Part shown: piece by piece, positions 32,583 through 44,278 of the stretch | How the letters are laid out: each line of letters starts with the position of its first letter | Position numbering within the stretch: the first letter of the stretch is position 1 | Origin: Alviniconcha marisindica | Taxonomy: Eukaryota > Mollusca > Gastropoda > Provannidae | DNA length: 64,000 bases | Direction: 5' to 3' | Assembly: GCA_018857735.1 (NCBI GenBank) | Contig: JABMCL010000953.1 | Coordinates: forward strand, 221,001 to 285,000 | Program-made: the position numbers and the translations under genes | The notes under the pieces: model-generated | The model's input: the letters and a program-made list of their open reading frames with translations, nothing else | The model's database searches: none | What the model was told of the DNA's origin: nothing

Positions 32583-33838
32583 GCTTATCTAGATAGGCAT
32601 CGTAGTAAGCCAGCTTACACCGTCCTGTCATAGCTTATCTAGATAGGCATCGTAGTAAGCCAGCTTACACCGTCCTGTCATAGCTTATCTAGATAGGCAT
32701 CGTAGTAAGCCAGCTTACACCGTCCTGTCATAGCTTATCTAGATAGGTATCGTAGTAAGCCAGCTTACACGGTCCTGTCATAGCTTATCTAGATAGGCAT
32801 CGTAGTAAGCCAGCTTACACGAGGTCACATAGTTCATAGCTTATCTAGATAGGCATCGTAGTAAGCCAGCTTACACGGTCCTGTCATAGCTTATCTAGAT
32901 AGGTATCGTAGTAAGCCAGCTTACACCGTCCTGTCATAGCTTATCTAGATAGGCATCGTAGTAAGCCAGCTTACACCGTCCTGTCATAGCTTATCTAGAT
33001 AGGCATCGTAGTAAGCCAGCTTACACCGTCCTGTCATAGCTTATCTAGATAGGCATCGTAGTAAGCCAGCTTACACCGTCCTGTCATAGCTTATCTAGAT
33101 AGGCATCGTAGTAGCCCAGCTTACACGGTCCTGTCATAGCTTATCTAGATAGGTATCGTAGTAAGCCAGCTTACACCGGGCCTGTCATAGCTTATCTAGA
33201 TAGGTATCGTAGTAGCCCAGCTTACACGGTCCTGTCATAGCTTATCTAGATAGGTATCGTAGTAAGCCAGCTTACACCGGGCCTGTCATAGCTTATCTAG
33301 ATAGGCATCGTAGTAAGCCAGCTTACACCGTCCTGTCATAGCTTATCTAGATAGGTATCGTAGTAAACCAGCTTACACCGTCCTGTCATAGCTTATCTAG
33401 ATAGGTATCGTAGTAGCCCAGCTTACACGGTCCTGTCATAGCTTATCTAGATAGGTATCGTAGTAAGCCAGCTTACACGGTCCTGTCATAGCTTATCTAG
33501 ATAGGTATCGTAGTAGCCCAGCTTACACGGTCCTGTCATAGCTTATCTAGATAGGTATCGTAGTAAGCCAGCTTACACCGTCCTGTCATAGCTTATCTAG
33601 ATAGGCATCGTAGTAGCCCAGCTTACACCGTCCTGTCATAGCTTATCTAGATAGGTATCGTAGTAGCCCAGCTTACACGGTCCTGTCATAGCTTATCTAG
33701 ATAGGTATCGTAGTAGCCCAGCTTACACCGTCCTGTCATAGCTTATCTAGATAGGTATCGTAGTAGCCCAGCTTACACCGTCCTGTCATAGCTTATCTAG
33801 ATAGGTATCGTAGTAGCCCAGCTAACACGGTCCTGTCG
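32583..33838. repeat. 50-bp satellite-like array, ~25 copies
   Basis: Units of CATAGCTTATCTAGATAGGC, ATCGTAGTAAGCCAGCTTAC and ACCGTCCTGT. Each unit holds a perfect palindrome TATCTAGATA and, in most copies, an inverted repeat GTAAGC-CA-GCTTAC. Copies vary at a few fixed positions (GGC/GGT, TAAGCC/TAGCCC, ACCG/ACGG) and variants cluster: TAGCCC copies are more common on the right. Confidence 0.98.
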
Positions 33839-33904
33839 TACGTTTTAGGCTTTGGGGCGTTACGGCGAAGCGGGAAAAATTGTGATGAGCATCGAGATTA
33901 GTGA

Positions 33905-34320
33905 AAGCACCGGCATATGTACATCGTGTTGCGCTGAGCTAGAAAGGGTTACAGCACCGGCATATGTACAGCGTGTTGCACTGAGCTAGAAAGGGTTACA
34001 GCACCGGCATATGTACATCGTGTTGCGCTGAGCTAGAAAGGGTTACAGCACCGGCATATGTACAGCGTGTTGCACTGAGCTAGAAAGGGTTACAGCACCG
34101 GCATATGGACATCGTGTTGCGCTGAGCTAGAAAGGGTTACTGCGCGAGCATATGTACAGCGTGTTGCACTGAGCTAGAAAGGGTTACAGCACCGGCATAT
34201 GGACATCGTGTTGCGCTGAGCTAGAAAGGGTTACAGCACCGGCATATGTACAGCGTGTTGCACTGAGCTAGAAAGGGTTACTGCACCGGCATATGTACAT
34301 CGTGTTGCGCTGAGCTAGAA
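33905..34320. repeat. 47-bp array with dimeric higher-order structure, ~9 copies
   Basis: Units of ACAGCACCGGCATATGTACA followed by TCGTGTTGCGCTGAGC or GCGTGTTGCACTGAGC and TAGAAAGGGTT. The TCG...GCG and GCG...GCA variants alternate strictly, giving a 94-bp higher-order repeat. Confidence 0.96.
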
Positions 34321-34429
34321 AAGTTTAGTTGCGTACAGCCAGCCACCATCGCTGCCCATCTTAATGCAGGAAATCGTTCTGGTGGTGACAGTGTAACGAT
34401 AGGTATATAATCTCCCTCTTCCCGTTTCT

Positions 34430-34490
34430 TACCCCCCCCCCCCCCCCAGTCCCTAATAAGCCGTATGGTTTCTGTGGACGTCAAGCACAT
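34430..34490 (-). repeat. Dispersed 45-bp element, copy 2, with poly-C
   Basis: After a C-run at 34433-34447, the minus strand reads GTGCTTGACGTCCACAGAAA and CCATACGGCTTATTAGGGAC, the same core as copies near 6001, 37636 and 61610. Confidence 0.65.
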
Positions 34491-34509
34491 GTTGACTTAG
34501 ACTGGGGAG

Positions 34510-34890
34510 CGGGTTACTGAGAGCGCCGGACTCGTAGTCAGAAGGTCACGGGTTCGAATCCCTGGAGCAGCGGCGGGAGAATGATCTTCTCCAGGGTCAG
34601 CTTTCTGTGCTGACTCTTATTTCCGTATCCGTTCCACCCCCGTGTTACCGTAGTAGCACATAGAAGATCCAGGTCATTCTGCCGAAAGTGCTGGTGGCGG
34701 GTTACAGCTAAACACGCATACACTTACGTATGTGGTTTTGCATGAAGTGACATGGTGCATGGTTGTATGGTGTACACAGAACGCGCCGAGACAGGAGCAG
34801 TTTCATGTGGCACCAGCCATGCCAGCGTTGTAAGTACACCACTTCGGTGGATATTCAGAAACGCGCTATAAAAAGCTATTCATTCATGTA
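34510..34890 (+). mobile_element. tRNA-derived SINE
   Basis: The head contains GTTACTGAGAGCGCCGGACT (A-box-like) and GGTTCGAATCCC (B box). The body has TTACCGTAGTAGCACA and GGGTTACAGCTAAACACGC, and the tail ends CGCTATAAAAAGCTATTCAT. The copy at 60533 shares head and body, so this is a multi-copy family. Family name not determined. Confidence 0.75.
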
Positions 34891-35089
34891 GAATTACATG
34901 CGAGCACAGTGAGTCTGCTCGAGAGCGTAATATAGTGCTGTATATAAGCGATCAACATCTGCAGAGTTCATGCCGTTTCAGTATTGAAGTAATATTCCTC
35001 TCGAAAACATTGATCTTCACAGCTGTCGTTCCCACTGCTTTTGATTGACTGAAGTGTTCACTGACCTCTTTTCGCGGAACAGTTCTGTT

Positions 35090-35840
35090 TTAGTTCAGTT
35101 CAACACACAAACGGCGGTAAATGTACGGTGACTGCTGCCTTGCCAAAAACACAAACGGCAGTAAATGATAGGTCTTTCATAGTTTAGTTCAACACACAAA
35201 CGGCAGTAAATGATAGGTCTGTTATAGTTTAGTTCAACACACAAACGGCAGTAAATAATTGGTCCGATATAGTTTAGTTCAACACACAAACGGCAGTAAA
35301 TGATCGGTCTGACACAGTTTAGTTCAACATACAAACGGCAGTAAATGATAGGCCTGACACAGTTTAGTTCAACACACAAACGGCAGTAAATGATAGGTCT
35401 GACACAGTTCAACACAGAAACGGCAGTAAATGATAGGTCTGACATAGTTTAGTTCAACACACAAACGGCAGTAAATGATAGGTCTGACATAGTTTAGTTC
35501 AACACAAACGGCAGTAAATGATAGGTCCACAGTTCAACACACAAACGGCAGTAAATGATAAGTCTGACACAGTTTAGTTAACACAGAAACGGCAGTAAAT
35601 GATACACAGTTTAGTTAACACAGAAAGGGCAGTAAATGATAGGTCTGACAGTTTAGTTCAACACACAAACTGCAGTAAATGATAGGTCTGACATAGTTCA
35701 ACACAGAAACGGCAGTAAATGATAAGTCTGACACAGTTTAGTTAACACACAAACGGCAGTAAATGATAGGTCTGACATAGTTCAACACAGAAACGGCAGT
35801 AAATGATACACAGTTTAGTTAACACAGAAAGGGCAGTACG
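35090..35840. repeat. ~46-bp tandem array, ~17 copies
   Basis: Units of AGTTTAGTTCAACACACAAA and CGGCAGTAAATGATAGGTCT. Some units are shortened on the right. Confidence 0.95.
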
Positions 35841-35984
35841 GTGACGGCTGCCTTGCCGACACGTGGGCCAGCAGGGAGACAGGTATGTGCACAAAACCCT
35901 TCCAACAGAAGATAGGTGTTGACTTTTACTGCCAGCCAGTCCTGGCGGTTACATCAGGCCCGACTCCGGTGGAAAACTAACAAC

Positions 35985-36605
35985 GTGAACATGATATCGT
36001 GACAGCCCGACTCCAGTGGAAAACTAACAACGTGAACATGATATCGTGACAGCCCGACTCCAGTGGAAAACTAACAACGTGAACATGATATTGTGACAGC
36101 CCGACTCCAGTGGAAAACTAACAACGTGAACATGATATTGTGACAGCCCGACTCCAGTGGAAAACTAACAACGTGAACATGATATTGTGACAGCCCGACT
36201 CCAGTGGAAAACTAACAACGTGAACATGATATTGTGACAGCCCGACTCCAGTGGAAAACTAAACGTGAACATAATATCGTGACAGCCCGACTCCAGTGGA
36301 AAACTAACAACGTGAACATGATATCGTGACAGCCCGACTCCAGTGGAAAACTGACAACGTGAACATGATATCGTGACAGCCCGACTCCAGTGGAAAACTA
36401 ACAACGTGAACATGATATCGTGACAGCCCGACTCCAGTGGAAAACTGACAACGTGAACATGATATCGTGACGGCCCGACTCCAGTGGAAAACTGACAACG
36501 TGAACATGATATTGCGACGGCGAAACTCCAGTGGAAAACTAACAACGTGAACATATCGTGACAGCGAAACTCCAGTGGAAAACAAACAACGCGAACATGA
36601 TAATG
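35985..36605. repeat. 47-bp tandem array, ~13 copies
   Basis: Units of CGTGACAGCCCGACTCCAGT and GGAAAACTAACAACGTGAAC plus ATGATAT, very uniform. Confidence 0.97.
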
Positions 36606-36669
36606 GACGTGCTAATGGATACTGTAAGAGTAGATCATTACCCACAATTACTTTAGGCTATCATGAGGT

Positions 36670-37545
36670 CATTAAAAAATAATTATAGCCCGCCGTCATA
36701 ATAGGTCAACACATACATAATTATAGCAGGCCATCATAAGATACATAACTATAGCATGCCGTCATAAGAGGCCAACGCTGATACATAATTATAGCATGCC
36801 ATCATACGAGGTCAACGCTGATACAGAATTATATCACGCCATCATAAGATACATGATAGCATACCGTCATAAGATACATAATTATAGCATGCCGTCATAA
36901 GAGGTCCACGCTGATACATAATTATAGCATGCCGTCACAAGAGGTCCACGCTGATACATAATTATAGTATGCCATCATAAGAGGTCAACGCTGATACATA
37001 TTTATAGTATGCTGTCATAAGAGGTCAACGCTGATACATAATCATAACATGCCGTCATAAGATACATAATTATAGCATGCCGTCATAAGAGGTCAACGCT
37101 GATACATAATTATAGCAAGCCGCCATAGTAGGTCAATGCTGATACGTAATTATAGCAAGCCGTCATAAAATACATAATTATAGCATTGGTCAACGCTGAC
37201 ACATTATTATAGCATGCCGTCATAAGATACATAATTACAGCAAGCCGACATAAGAGGTCAGCGCTAATACATAATTATAGCATGCCATCATAAGATACAT
37301 AATTATAGCAGTCATAAGAGGTCAACGCTGATACATAGTTATAGCATGCCGTCATACGAGGTCAACGCTGATACATAATTATAACATGCCGTCATACGAG
37401 GTCAACGCCGATACATAATTATAACATGCCGTCATACGAGGTCAACGCTGATACATAATTATAATATGCGGTCATAAGAGGTCAACGCTGATACGTAATT
37501 ATAATATGCGGTCATAAGAGGTCAACGCTGATACCTAATGACAGC
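36670..37545. repeat. Composite ~40/27-bp array
   Basis: Units of GAGGTCAACGCTGATACATA and ATTATAGCATGCCGTCATAA alternate irregularly with a shorter unit lacking GAGGTCAACGCT, giving a composite structure of about 24 units. Confidence 0.95.
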
Positions 37546-37629
37546 CGGCGCCGACATGACGGTGGCGTTGCTCTTGAAGCTTTTGTAGCCTTGCCCAGGG
37601 GAGGCCGGTGCATTGTCACGAAGGGATTA

Positions 37630-37938
37630 TAGTAATAAACATGCTTCACGTCCACACAAACCATAAGGCTTATCAGGGACGGGAAGGGGGTGTGGAGGTG
37701 GGGGAAGAGGGAGATTAAATACATATCTCTACATTGTTCCGGCCAGAATGACTCCTACATTAGGATGGGCAACATTGAGAGCCATTTTAATCTTCCATTA
37801 ATTATGTGGGACAAAGTCACAAGACTGTCCACAGACCACAACCTTTTTGAAGAGAAAGTAGAGCCGAAGCGGAATCGAACCGAGGTCCATCTGCTTACTA
37901 GCCTAACGCCTTAACGCCGGGCCAAACCGGCTCACACC
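37630..37938 (-). mobile_element. tRNA-derived SINE, minus orientation
   Basis: Read on the minus strand, a tRNA-like head (37935-37861) has GAGCCG pairing with terminal CGGCTC, an A-box-like GGCGTTAAGGCG and a B box GGTTCGATTCC. It is followed by a unique body and then the dispersed core at 37683-37636 (GTCCACACAAACCATAAGGC on the + strand). The head is degenerate, so it is not called as a functional tRNA. Confidence 0.6.
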
Positions 37939-38287
37939 GCGAAGGGATTATGTGGTAAAACAAGGGTTTGCCATGAAGGTGTTAAGAACTGGCCTTCTCA
38001 AAACAAGAATTGGCAGTGACAGTGTCAAAGGACCAGCCTTCTCAAAACAAGAGTTGACAATGAAAGTAAAAAAACAAACAAACACAAAAACTAGCCAACA
38101 AGAGTTGGCATTGAAAGTGATAAAAAAAAGAAAAAGAAAAAAAGACCGTGTCAAAGCAAGAGTTGGCAGTGGAAGGGTTAAAGGGTCAGCCTTCTGAAAC
38201 ACGTGTTGCCCGAGCAGGCCGGTCTTTCTCCAACATAAAGAGGAGGGAAAACAAAGACTTCAGATCAAGAACTGTCTGGAAATGCCC

Positions 38288-38314
38288 CCACCCCCCCCCC
38301 CCCCCCCCCCCCCT

Positions 38315-38402
<88 letters not shown>
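38288..38402. repeat. Poly-C tract followed by (TA)n
   Basis: About 24 C bases, a T-run, then about 40 TA dinucleotides and TTTA repeats. This is an adjacent GC-homopolymer and AT-alternating block. Confidence 0.97.
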
Positions 38403-38609
38403 TTATTTATTTATTTTATTCACAGTCTTATCTTCGTAAGTAACAGTTAGCGGGACTGGCTGTAAATGGTGAACAAGCGGACAACAAAAGCCGCCAAGAG
38501 TCACAGCTGGCCCAGCGCCGAACCCTAGAGCTTGTTCTCCAGGCGCCGTGAGCACGGACCTAGCGAGCCCGATGTCCACGAGGCGGTGCGTGCAGCAGAC
38601 GAGAGAGAC

Positions 38610-39770
38610 ACCTGACCTTGTTTCCCACAGGCACAGTCCGCTACAGACAAAACACCTGACCTTGTTTCCCACAGGCAGTCCCGCTACAGACAAGACACCT
38701 GACCTTGTTTCCCACAGGCACAGTCCCGCTACAGACAAGACACCTGACCTTGTTTCCCACAGGCACAGTCCCGCTACAGACAAGACACCTGACCTTGTTT
38801 CCCACAGGCAGTCCCGCTACAGACAAGACACCTGACCTTGTTTCCCACAGGCACAGTCCCGCTACAGACATACCTGACCTTGTTTCCCACAGGCACAGTC
38901 CGCTACAGACAAGACACCTGACCTTGTTTCCCACAGGCACAGTCCGCTACAGACAAGACACCTGACCTTGTTTCCCACAGGCACAGTCCGCTACAGACAA
39001 GACACCTGACCTTGTTTCCCACAGGCACAGTCCGCTACAGACAAGACACCTGACCTTGTTTCCCACAGGCACAGTCCGCTACAGACAAGACACCTGACCT
39101 TGTTTCCCACAGGCACAGTCCCGCTACAGACAAGACACCTGACCTTGTTTCCCACAGGCACAGTCCGCTACAGACAAGACACCTGACCTTGTTTCCCACA
39201 GGCACAGTCCGCTACAGACAAGACACCTGACCTTGTTTCCCACAGGCAGTCCCGCTACAGACAAGACACCTGACCTTGTTTCCCACAGGCACAGTCCGCT
39301 ACAGACAAGACACCTGACCTTGTTTCCCACAGGCACAGTCCGCTACAGACAAGACACCTGACCTTGTTTCCCACAGGCAGTGCCCACAGTCCGCTACAGA
39401 CAAGACACCTGACCTTGTTTCCCACAGGCACAGTCCGCTACAGACACAGGCACAGTCCGCTACAGACAAGACACCTGACCTTGTTTCCCACAGGCAGTCC
39501 CGCTACAGACAAGACACCTGACCTTGTTTCCCACAGGCACAGTCCGCTACAGACAAGACACCTGACCTTGTTTCCCACAGGCAGCGCTACAGACAAGAAC
39601 CTGACCTTGTTTCCCACAGGCAGTCCGCTACAGACAAGACACCTGACCTTGTTTCCCACAGGCAGTCCGCTACAGACAAGACACCTGACCTTGTTTCCCA
39701 CAGGCAGTCCGCTACAGACAAGACACCTGACCTTGTTTCCCACAGGCCAGTGCTAACGACAAGACCCTGA
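38610..39770. repeat. ~44-bp tandem array, ~25 copies, with splice-like core
   Basis: Units of GACACCTGACCTTGTTTCCC, ACAGGCACAGTCCGCTACAG and ACAA. Each unit contains a pyrimidine tract plus CCCACAG|G that resembles a 3' splice site on the + strand; on the minus strand AAACAAG|GTCAGG resembles a donor. No exon with coding sequence was found beside it. Confidence 0.96.
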
Positions 39771-39879
39771 CATGTCCACAGGCAGTCCCGCCTACGCATT
39801 TAAACATCCTGAGGCCTTGTTTTCCCCAGGCACATCCGTTCTCCAGACAAGCACCTGGCCAGTTGTTATCCAAGCAGTC

Positions 39880-40500
39880 CCGCTCCATCCAACACATCCA
39901 GTGTGTCCATCCAGTCTCCATCCAACACATCCAGTGATCAATCCATCCAACACATCCAGTATGTCATCAACGTCTCCATCCAACACATCCAGTGTGTCAT
40001 CCATCGTCTCCATCCAACACATCCAGTGTGTCATCCAACGTCTCCATCCAACACATCCAGTGTGTCATCCAACGTCTCCATCCAACACATCCAGTGTGTC
40101 ATCCATCGTCTCCATCCAACACATCCAGTGTGTCATCCATCGTCTCCATCCAACACATCCAGTGTGTCATCCAACGTCTCCATCCAACACATCCAGTGTG
40201 TCATCCAACGTCTCCATCCAACACATCCAGTGTGTCATCCAACGTCTCCATCCAACACATCCAGTGTGTCGTCCAACATCTCCATCCAACACATCCAGTG
40301 TGTCATCCAACGTCTCCATCCAACACATCCAGTGTGTCATCCAACGTCTCCATCCAACACATCCAGTGTGTCATCCAACGTCTCCATCCAACACATCCAG
40401 TGTGTCATCCAACGTCTCCATCCAACACATCCAGTGTGTCATCCAACGTCTCCATCCAACACATCCAGTGTGTCATCCAACGTCTCCATCCAGCGTGTCC
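39880..40500. repeat. 34-bp tandem array, ~18 copies
   Basis: Units of TCTCCATCCAACACATCCAG and TGTGTCATCCAACG. The array is open in all + frames, so the predicted proteins are artefacts. Confidence 0.97.
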
Positions 40501-40773
40501 ATACATGTAACAAGGCAAGGCAGATACCGGAGACCAACACATGCTTCACAACCAAATCTGGCTGAAAATCTGTGGCCGATTCTGACGGACAACTGTAATG
40601 CTGAATAAATAAGAGAAACAAAAGCGATGAAAGCCGAAACAATGAAACAATACAATCAGTTGTCTGTTTTATGGATTGCACTGTGTGTAATTAACATTAA
40701 TTGTAATTCACATTTCACATCTTTGAATGAACTACCTCACTGGCACTTGTTCTTTTACTTGCGAAGGCCTGTA

Positions 40774-40848
40774 GCACCCGAACCAAGGTTCAAACCGTCA
40801 ACCCCTCAGTCTGGATTGCGGTGCTTCCGCCGCTTGGCTACGGTGTCG
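40774..40848 (-). mobile_element. tRNA-like segment, probable SINE head
   Basis: The minus strand contains TAGCCAAGCGGCGGAAGC (A-box-like) and, about 35 bases later, GGTTTGAACC (B-box-like). No convincing cloverleaf was drawn by hand, so a SINE or tRNA pseudogene is favoured over a working tRNA. Confidence 0.45.
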
Positions 40849-41134
40849 GTGCTGCTGTCCATTTTGTTGTTGTTGTCGTCGTCGTTCCGACTAGAGGCTG
40901 TTGGAACTGAACATGCTGTTGACCCTTCATTATGTGTCCAGCACGTGGAGGCCGATACAAAACGTCGGTTGTGTCCGAGTTCTGTGTCGGGATTGTTGTC
41001 AGAGTGGCGGGGAACACCGCACTTGTATGTGTGGCAGTATGTACAGGTGTGGGGGGAAACGGTTGCACACGCTTCAGTCTCACCCAGCATTGAGTGAACC
41101 ACTGGGCTCGCCGAGAAAGGCTAACAAATAAACT

Positions 41135-41445
41135 TTTTTTGCAGTGGTGTTGAAAACTTGTAAAATATTTGAACAGTGGTGGTGAGGACATATAATTTGA
41201 GCAGTGGTGTTGAGGGCTTATACAGTATCCAGCAGTTGTGGTTAAGGTTGTGAAGTATTGTAGCAGTGGTGATGAAGCTGATAATGTGTATGAGCAAGGG
41301 CGGTGAAGGCTTACAAAGTACTCAGCAGTGGTGATGAAGGTGTATGAGCAAGGGCGGTGAAGGCTTACAAAGTACTCAGCAGTGGTGATGAAGGTGTATG
41401 AGCAAGGGCGGTGAAGGCTTACAAAGTACTCAGCAGTGGTGATGA
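41135..41445. repeat. Degenerate tandem array
   Basis: Units such as AGCAGTGGTGATGAAGGTGT and ATGAGCAAGGGCGGTGAAGG CTTACAAAGTACTC, with the right-hand three copies nearly perfect at about 61 bases. Confidence 0.9.
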
Positions 41446-42152
41446 AAGCGGCAGGAGTTACGCTTGTCACGGTCGAGCCTTCACGTTTCACGACTCTGTC
41501 CAGAACAGAAAATAGACTTGACGCACCAAACGGCTTATTGCTCTAACGTTCAGGATGTCTCATGTTACTGGATGTTTTGTTGCTGGATCCTCTAGCGTTT
41601 AATTATAACAACAATAACAAAAGACAACAACCTGAGATTGAAAACATTTTCCAAATATACAGCTTGTGTAGGGTGTTTTTATAGTTGTGTAGGGATTTTT
41701 GTTGGTTTGACTTGAGAAAAGGGTTTACGTGTATGAGAAGTTTAAACTGTGCATCTGCTTACGGCAGAGTTTAAACTGTGCATCTGCTTACGGCAGAGTT
41801 TGGTCAACCTGAGCTGACCCGTGCAGCTGACATGACGTGAAAATCCAATTGCTAACTCACTTTTTTCCTCATGGATGTTAGTACGTCTTTGTTTGCTGAT
41901 GTGTATTATGTTGTTTTGTAATTTTTTTGTTGTTGTTGTAGTTTAGTGGGGTTTTTTTTTTTTTGGGGGGGGGATTGTTTTGTTTTTTAACAAAAAGATT
42001 GATTTTGTCACGGTTGACTGCGCGTAAAACCCACTTTGTTTTCCTTTCCAGATTTTGTTTATTGTAATTGCCCCGTTTTAGCACGAGGTGAAAATGTGAA
42101 GGGCCAATTATATTGTGTGTTGATTTGAACTGCTTTCTGTTACCAATTTCAG

Positions 42153-42194
42153 GCCTCCCAAAAAAGCTAAAAAGTCGGGTTGGTTCTTTAAGCG
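42153..42194 (+). CDS. Orphan 42-nt exon-like segment (PPKKAKKSGWFFKR)
   Basis: It is preceded by TTTCTGTTACCAATTTCAG, a good acceptor, and followed by a consensus GTAAGT donor. One base, then CCT CCC AAA AAA and on, encodes PPKKAKKSGWFFK plus two bases. The entry phase (needs two upstream bases) fits exon 14 of S6K, whose AG would give RPPKKAKK after RKRYM. Exit phase equals entry phase, so it is frame-neutral. It lies 20 kb past the S6K stop and no partner downstream was identified. It could be an alternative S6K 3' exon, an exon of an unseen gene, or chance. Confidence 0.35.
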
Positions 42195-42307
42195 GTAAGT
42201 GACGTGACCCAGAGGGCTGCCACAGGTCCGGTAGACGTAGGGACCTGTCCGTGTTGGTGTTGTGACGTTGCGCCAGTCTGTGGTCTGTAGCCGCTCGGTG
42301 TGCACCG

Positions 42308-42425
42308 CATTCACCTCTTTCTTTGTCCGCACCTCTCTCCTCTTTCTTTGTCCGCACCTCTCTCCTCTTTCTTTGTCCGCACCTCTCTCCTCTTTCTTTG
42401 TCCGCACCTCTCTCCTCTTTCTTAC
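42308..42425. repeat. 25-bp tandem array, ~5 copies
   Basis: Units of CCTCTTTCTTTGTCCGCACC and TCTCT, essentially perfect copies. Confidence 0.97.
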
Positions 42426-42454
42426 TGTCGTTTTCATTCACTTTGCTGTTCATA

Positions 42455-43375
42455 CTAGCAATTGTAGTCGAGAGTGCCAGGTGTTCACACCATCAGAGTG
42501 CAGTTGTAGTCGAGAGTGCCAGACGTTCATACTAGCAGAGTGCAGTTGTAGTCGAGAGTGCCAGATGTTCATACTAGCAGAGTGCAATTGTAGTCGAGAG
42601 TGCCAGATGTTCATACTAGCAGAGTGCAGTTGTAGTCGAGAGTGCTAGATGTTCATGCTATGCCGGAGTGCAGTTGTAGTCGAGAGTGCCAGATGTTCAT
42701 ACTAGCAGAGTGCAGTTGTAGTCGAGAGTGCCAGACGTTCATACTAGCAGAGTGCAGTTGTAGTCGAGAGTGCTAGATGTTCATGCTATGCCGGAGTGCA
42801 GTTGTTCATACTGCCAGGGTGGGGTTATAGTCCTTTATGCCAGACATTCATCTTGTGTGAGCCCAGCGTACTGTAGGTGAGAGTAGCAGGTATTCATGCT
42901 GTCAGAGTGTAGGTGAGAGTAGCAGGTATTCATGCTGTCAGAGTGTAGGTGAGAGTAGCAGGTATTCATGCTGTCAGAGTGTAGGTGAGAGTAGCAGGTA
43001 TTCATGCTGTCAGAGTGTAGGTGAGAGTGGCAGACATTGATACTGCGAGAGTACAGTTGTAGCTCAGATTGCCAGACACTCACACATACAGAGCGTCATA
43101 CATTCAGCGTCATACAGAGCGTCGTACATTCATACCACAAGAGTGCAGTATATTGTATCTGAGAGCGTCATACATTCATACCACAAGAGTGCAGTATATT
43201 GTAGCTGAGAGCGTCATATATTCATGCTATCAGAGTGTACATGAGAGTGACAGGTATTCTTGCTATCAGAGTGTAGGTGAGAGTGGCAGGTATTCATGCT
43301 ATGAGAGTGTAGGTGAGAGTGGCAGATACGCATACGATCAGAGTGCAAGTGTAGGTGAGAGTGGCAGATGTTCAT
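42455..43375. repeat. Compound array family
   Basis: Left (to about 42800): GCAGTTGTAGTCGAGAGTGC and CAGATGTTCATACTAGCAGA, about 40-bp units. Middle (42870-43040): GTAGGTGAGAGTAGCAGGTA and TTCATGCTGTCAGAGT. Right (to 43375): mixed descendants with CATACATTCATACCACAAGA. All share GAGAGTG-CAG-TTCAT-CAGAGT, so they look like one family diverged into blocks. Confidence 0.9.
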
Positions 43376-43414
43376 ATTACCGGAGAGATAAAAAAAATAT
43401 ATATAAAAAAGTGG

Positions 43415-43428
43415 GGGGGGGGGGGCGG
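43415..43428. repeat. Poly-G tract
   Basis: Run of G after an A-rich stretch; a second, at 43619-43636, follows a T-run. Confidence 0.9.
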
Positions 43429-43664
43429 AATGGCAGAGAACCATACTTCTAGAGTGCGGTCAAGAGTGTCAGACGTCCACACAAGTAGCTGTAGTTGTGT
43501 GTCAGGTGTTGGGACTGCCGACGTGCAGTCAACAGTGCCAGCTGTGCAGTCAAGCGGGACAAAACGTTGTGCAACCAATAGAGTCGAAAAACATTCCTTC
43601 TTCTTCTTCCTTTTTTTTTGGGGGGGGGGGGGGGGCAGATTTCAGTTTGATTTTAAACAGTAGG

Positions 43665-44278
43665 GGTCATTTGTTGTTAAGCAGTAGAGTATATTTGTCG
43701 TTAAGCAGTAGGCTACATTTGTCGTTAAGCAGTAGGCTGCATTTGTCGTTAAGCAGTAGGCTGCATTTGTCGTTAAACAGTAGGATGCATTTGTCGTTAA
43801 ATAGTAGGGTGCATTTGTCGTTAAAAAGTAGGGTGTATTTGTCGTTAAACAGTAGGGTGCATTTGTCGTTAAACAGTAGGGTGTATTTGTCGTTAAACAG
43901 TAGGGTGCATTTGTCGTTAAACGGTAGGGTGTGTTTGTCATTAAATAGTAGGATGCATTTGTCGTTAAACAGTAGGGTGCATTTGTCGTTAAACAGTAGG
44001 GTGTATTTGTCGTTAAACAGTAGGGTGTATTTGTCGTTAAGCAGTAGGCTGCATTTGTCGTTAAACAGTAGGGTGTATTTGTCGTTAAACAGTAGGGTGT
44101 ATTTGTCGTTAAACAGTAGGGTGTATTTGTCGTTAAGCAGTAGGCTGCATTTGTCGTTAAACAGTAGGGTGTATTTGTCGTTAAACAGTAGGGTGTATTT
44201 GTCGTTAAACAGTAGGGTGTATTTGTCGTTAAGCAGTAGGCTGCATTTGTCGTTAAACAGTAGGGTGTATTTGTCACA
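43665..44278. repeat. 25-bp tandem array, ~24 copies
   Basis: Units of GTCGTTAAACAGTAGGGTGT and ATTTG. Copies with AAGCAGTAGGCTGCATTTG recur about every 4 units in the right half, hinting at a higher-order repeat of about 100 bp. Confidence 0.97.

Noticed and set aside
32583..33838. CRISPR-like regular array
   Set aside because: Units are contiguous without unique spacers, and the genome is eukaryotic.
37861..37935. Functional tRNA gene on the minus strand
   Set aside because: The acceptor stem pairs but the T-stem and anticodon arm are poor, and the segment continues into a dispersed element, so a SINE head is more likely.
39772..40608. 278-codon + frame with SNTSSVSS repeats
   Set aside because: 34-bp array open in three frames; no start context or splice borders.
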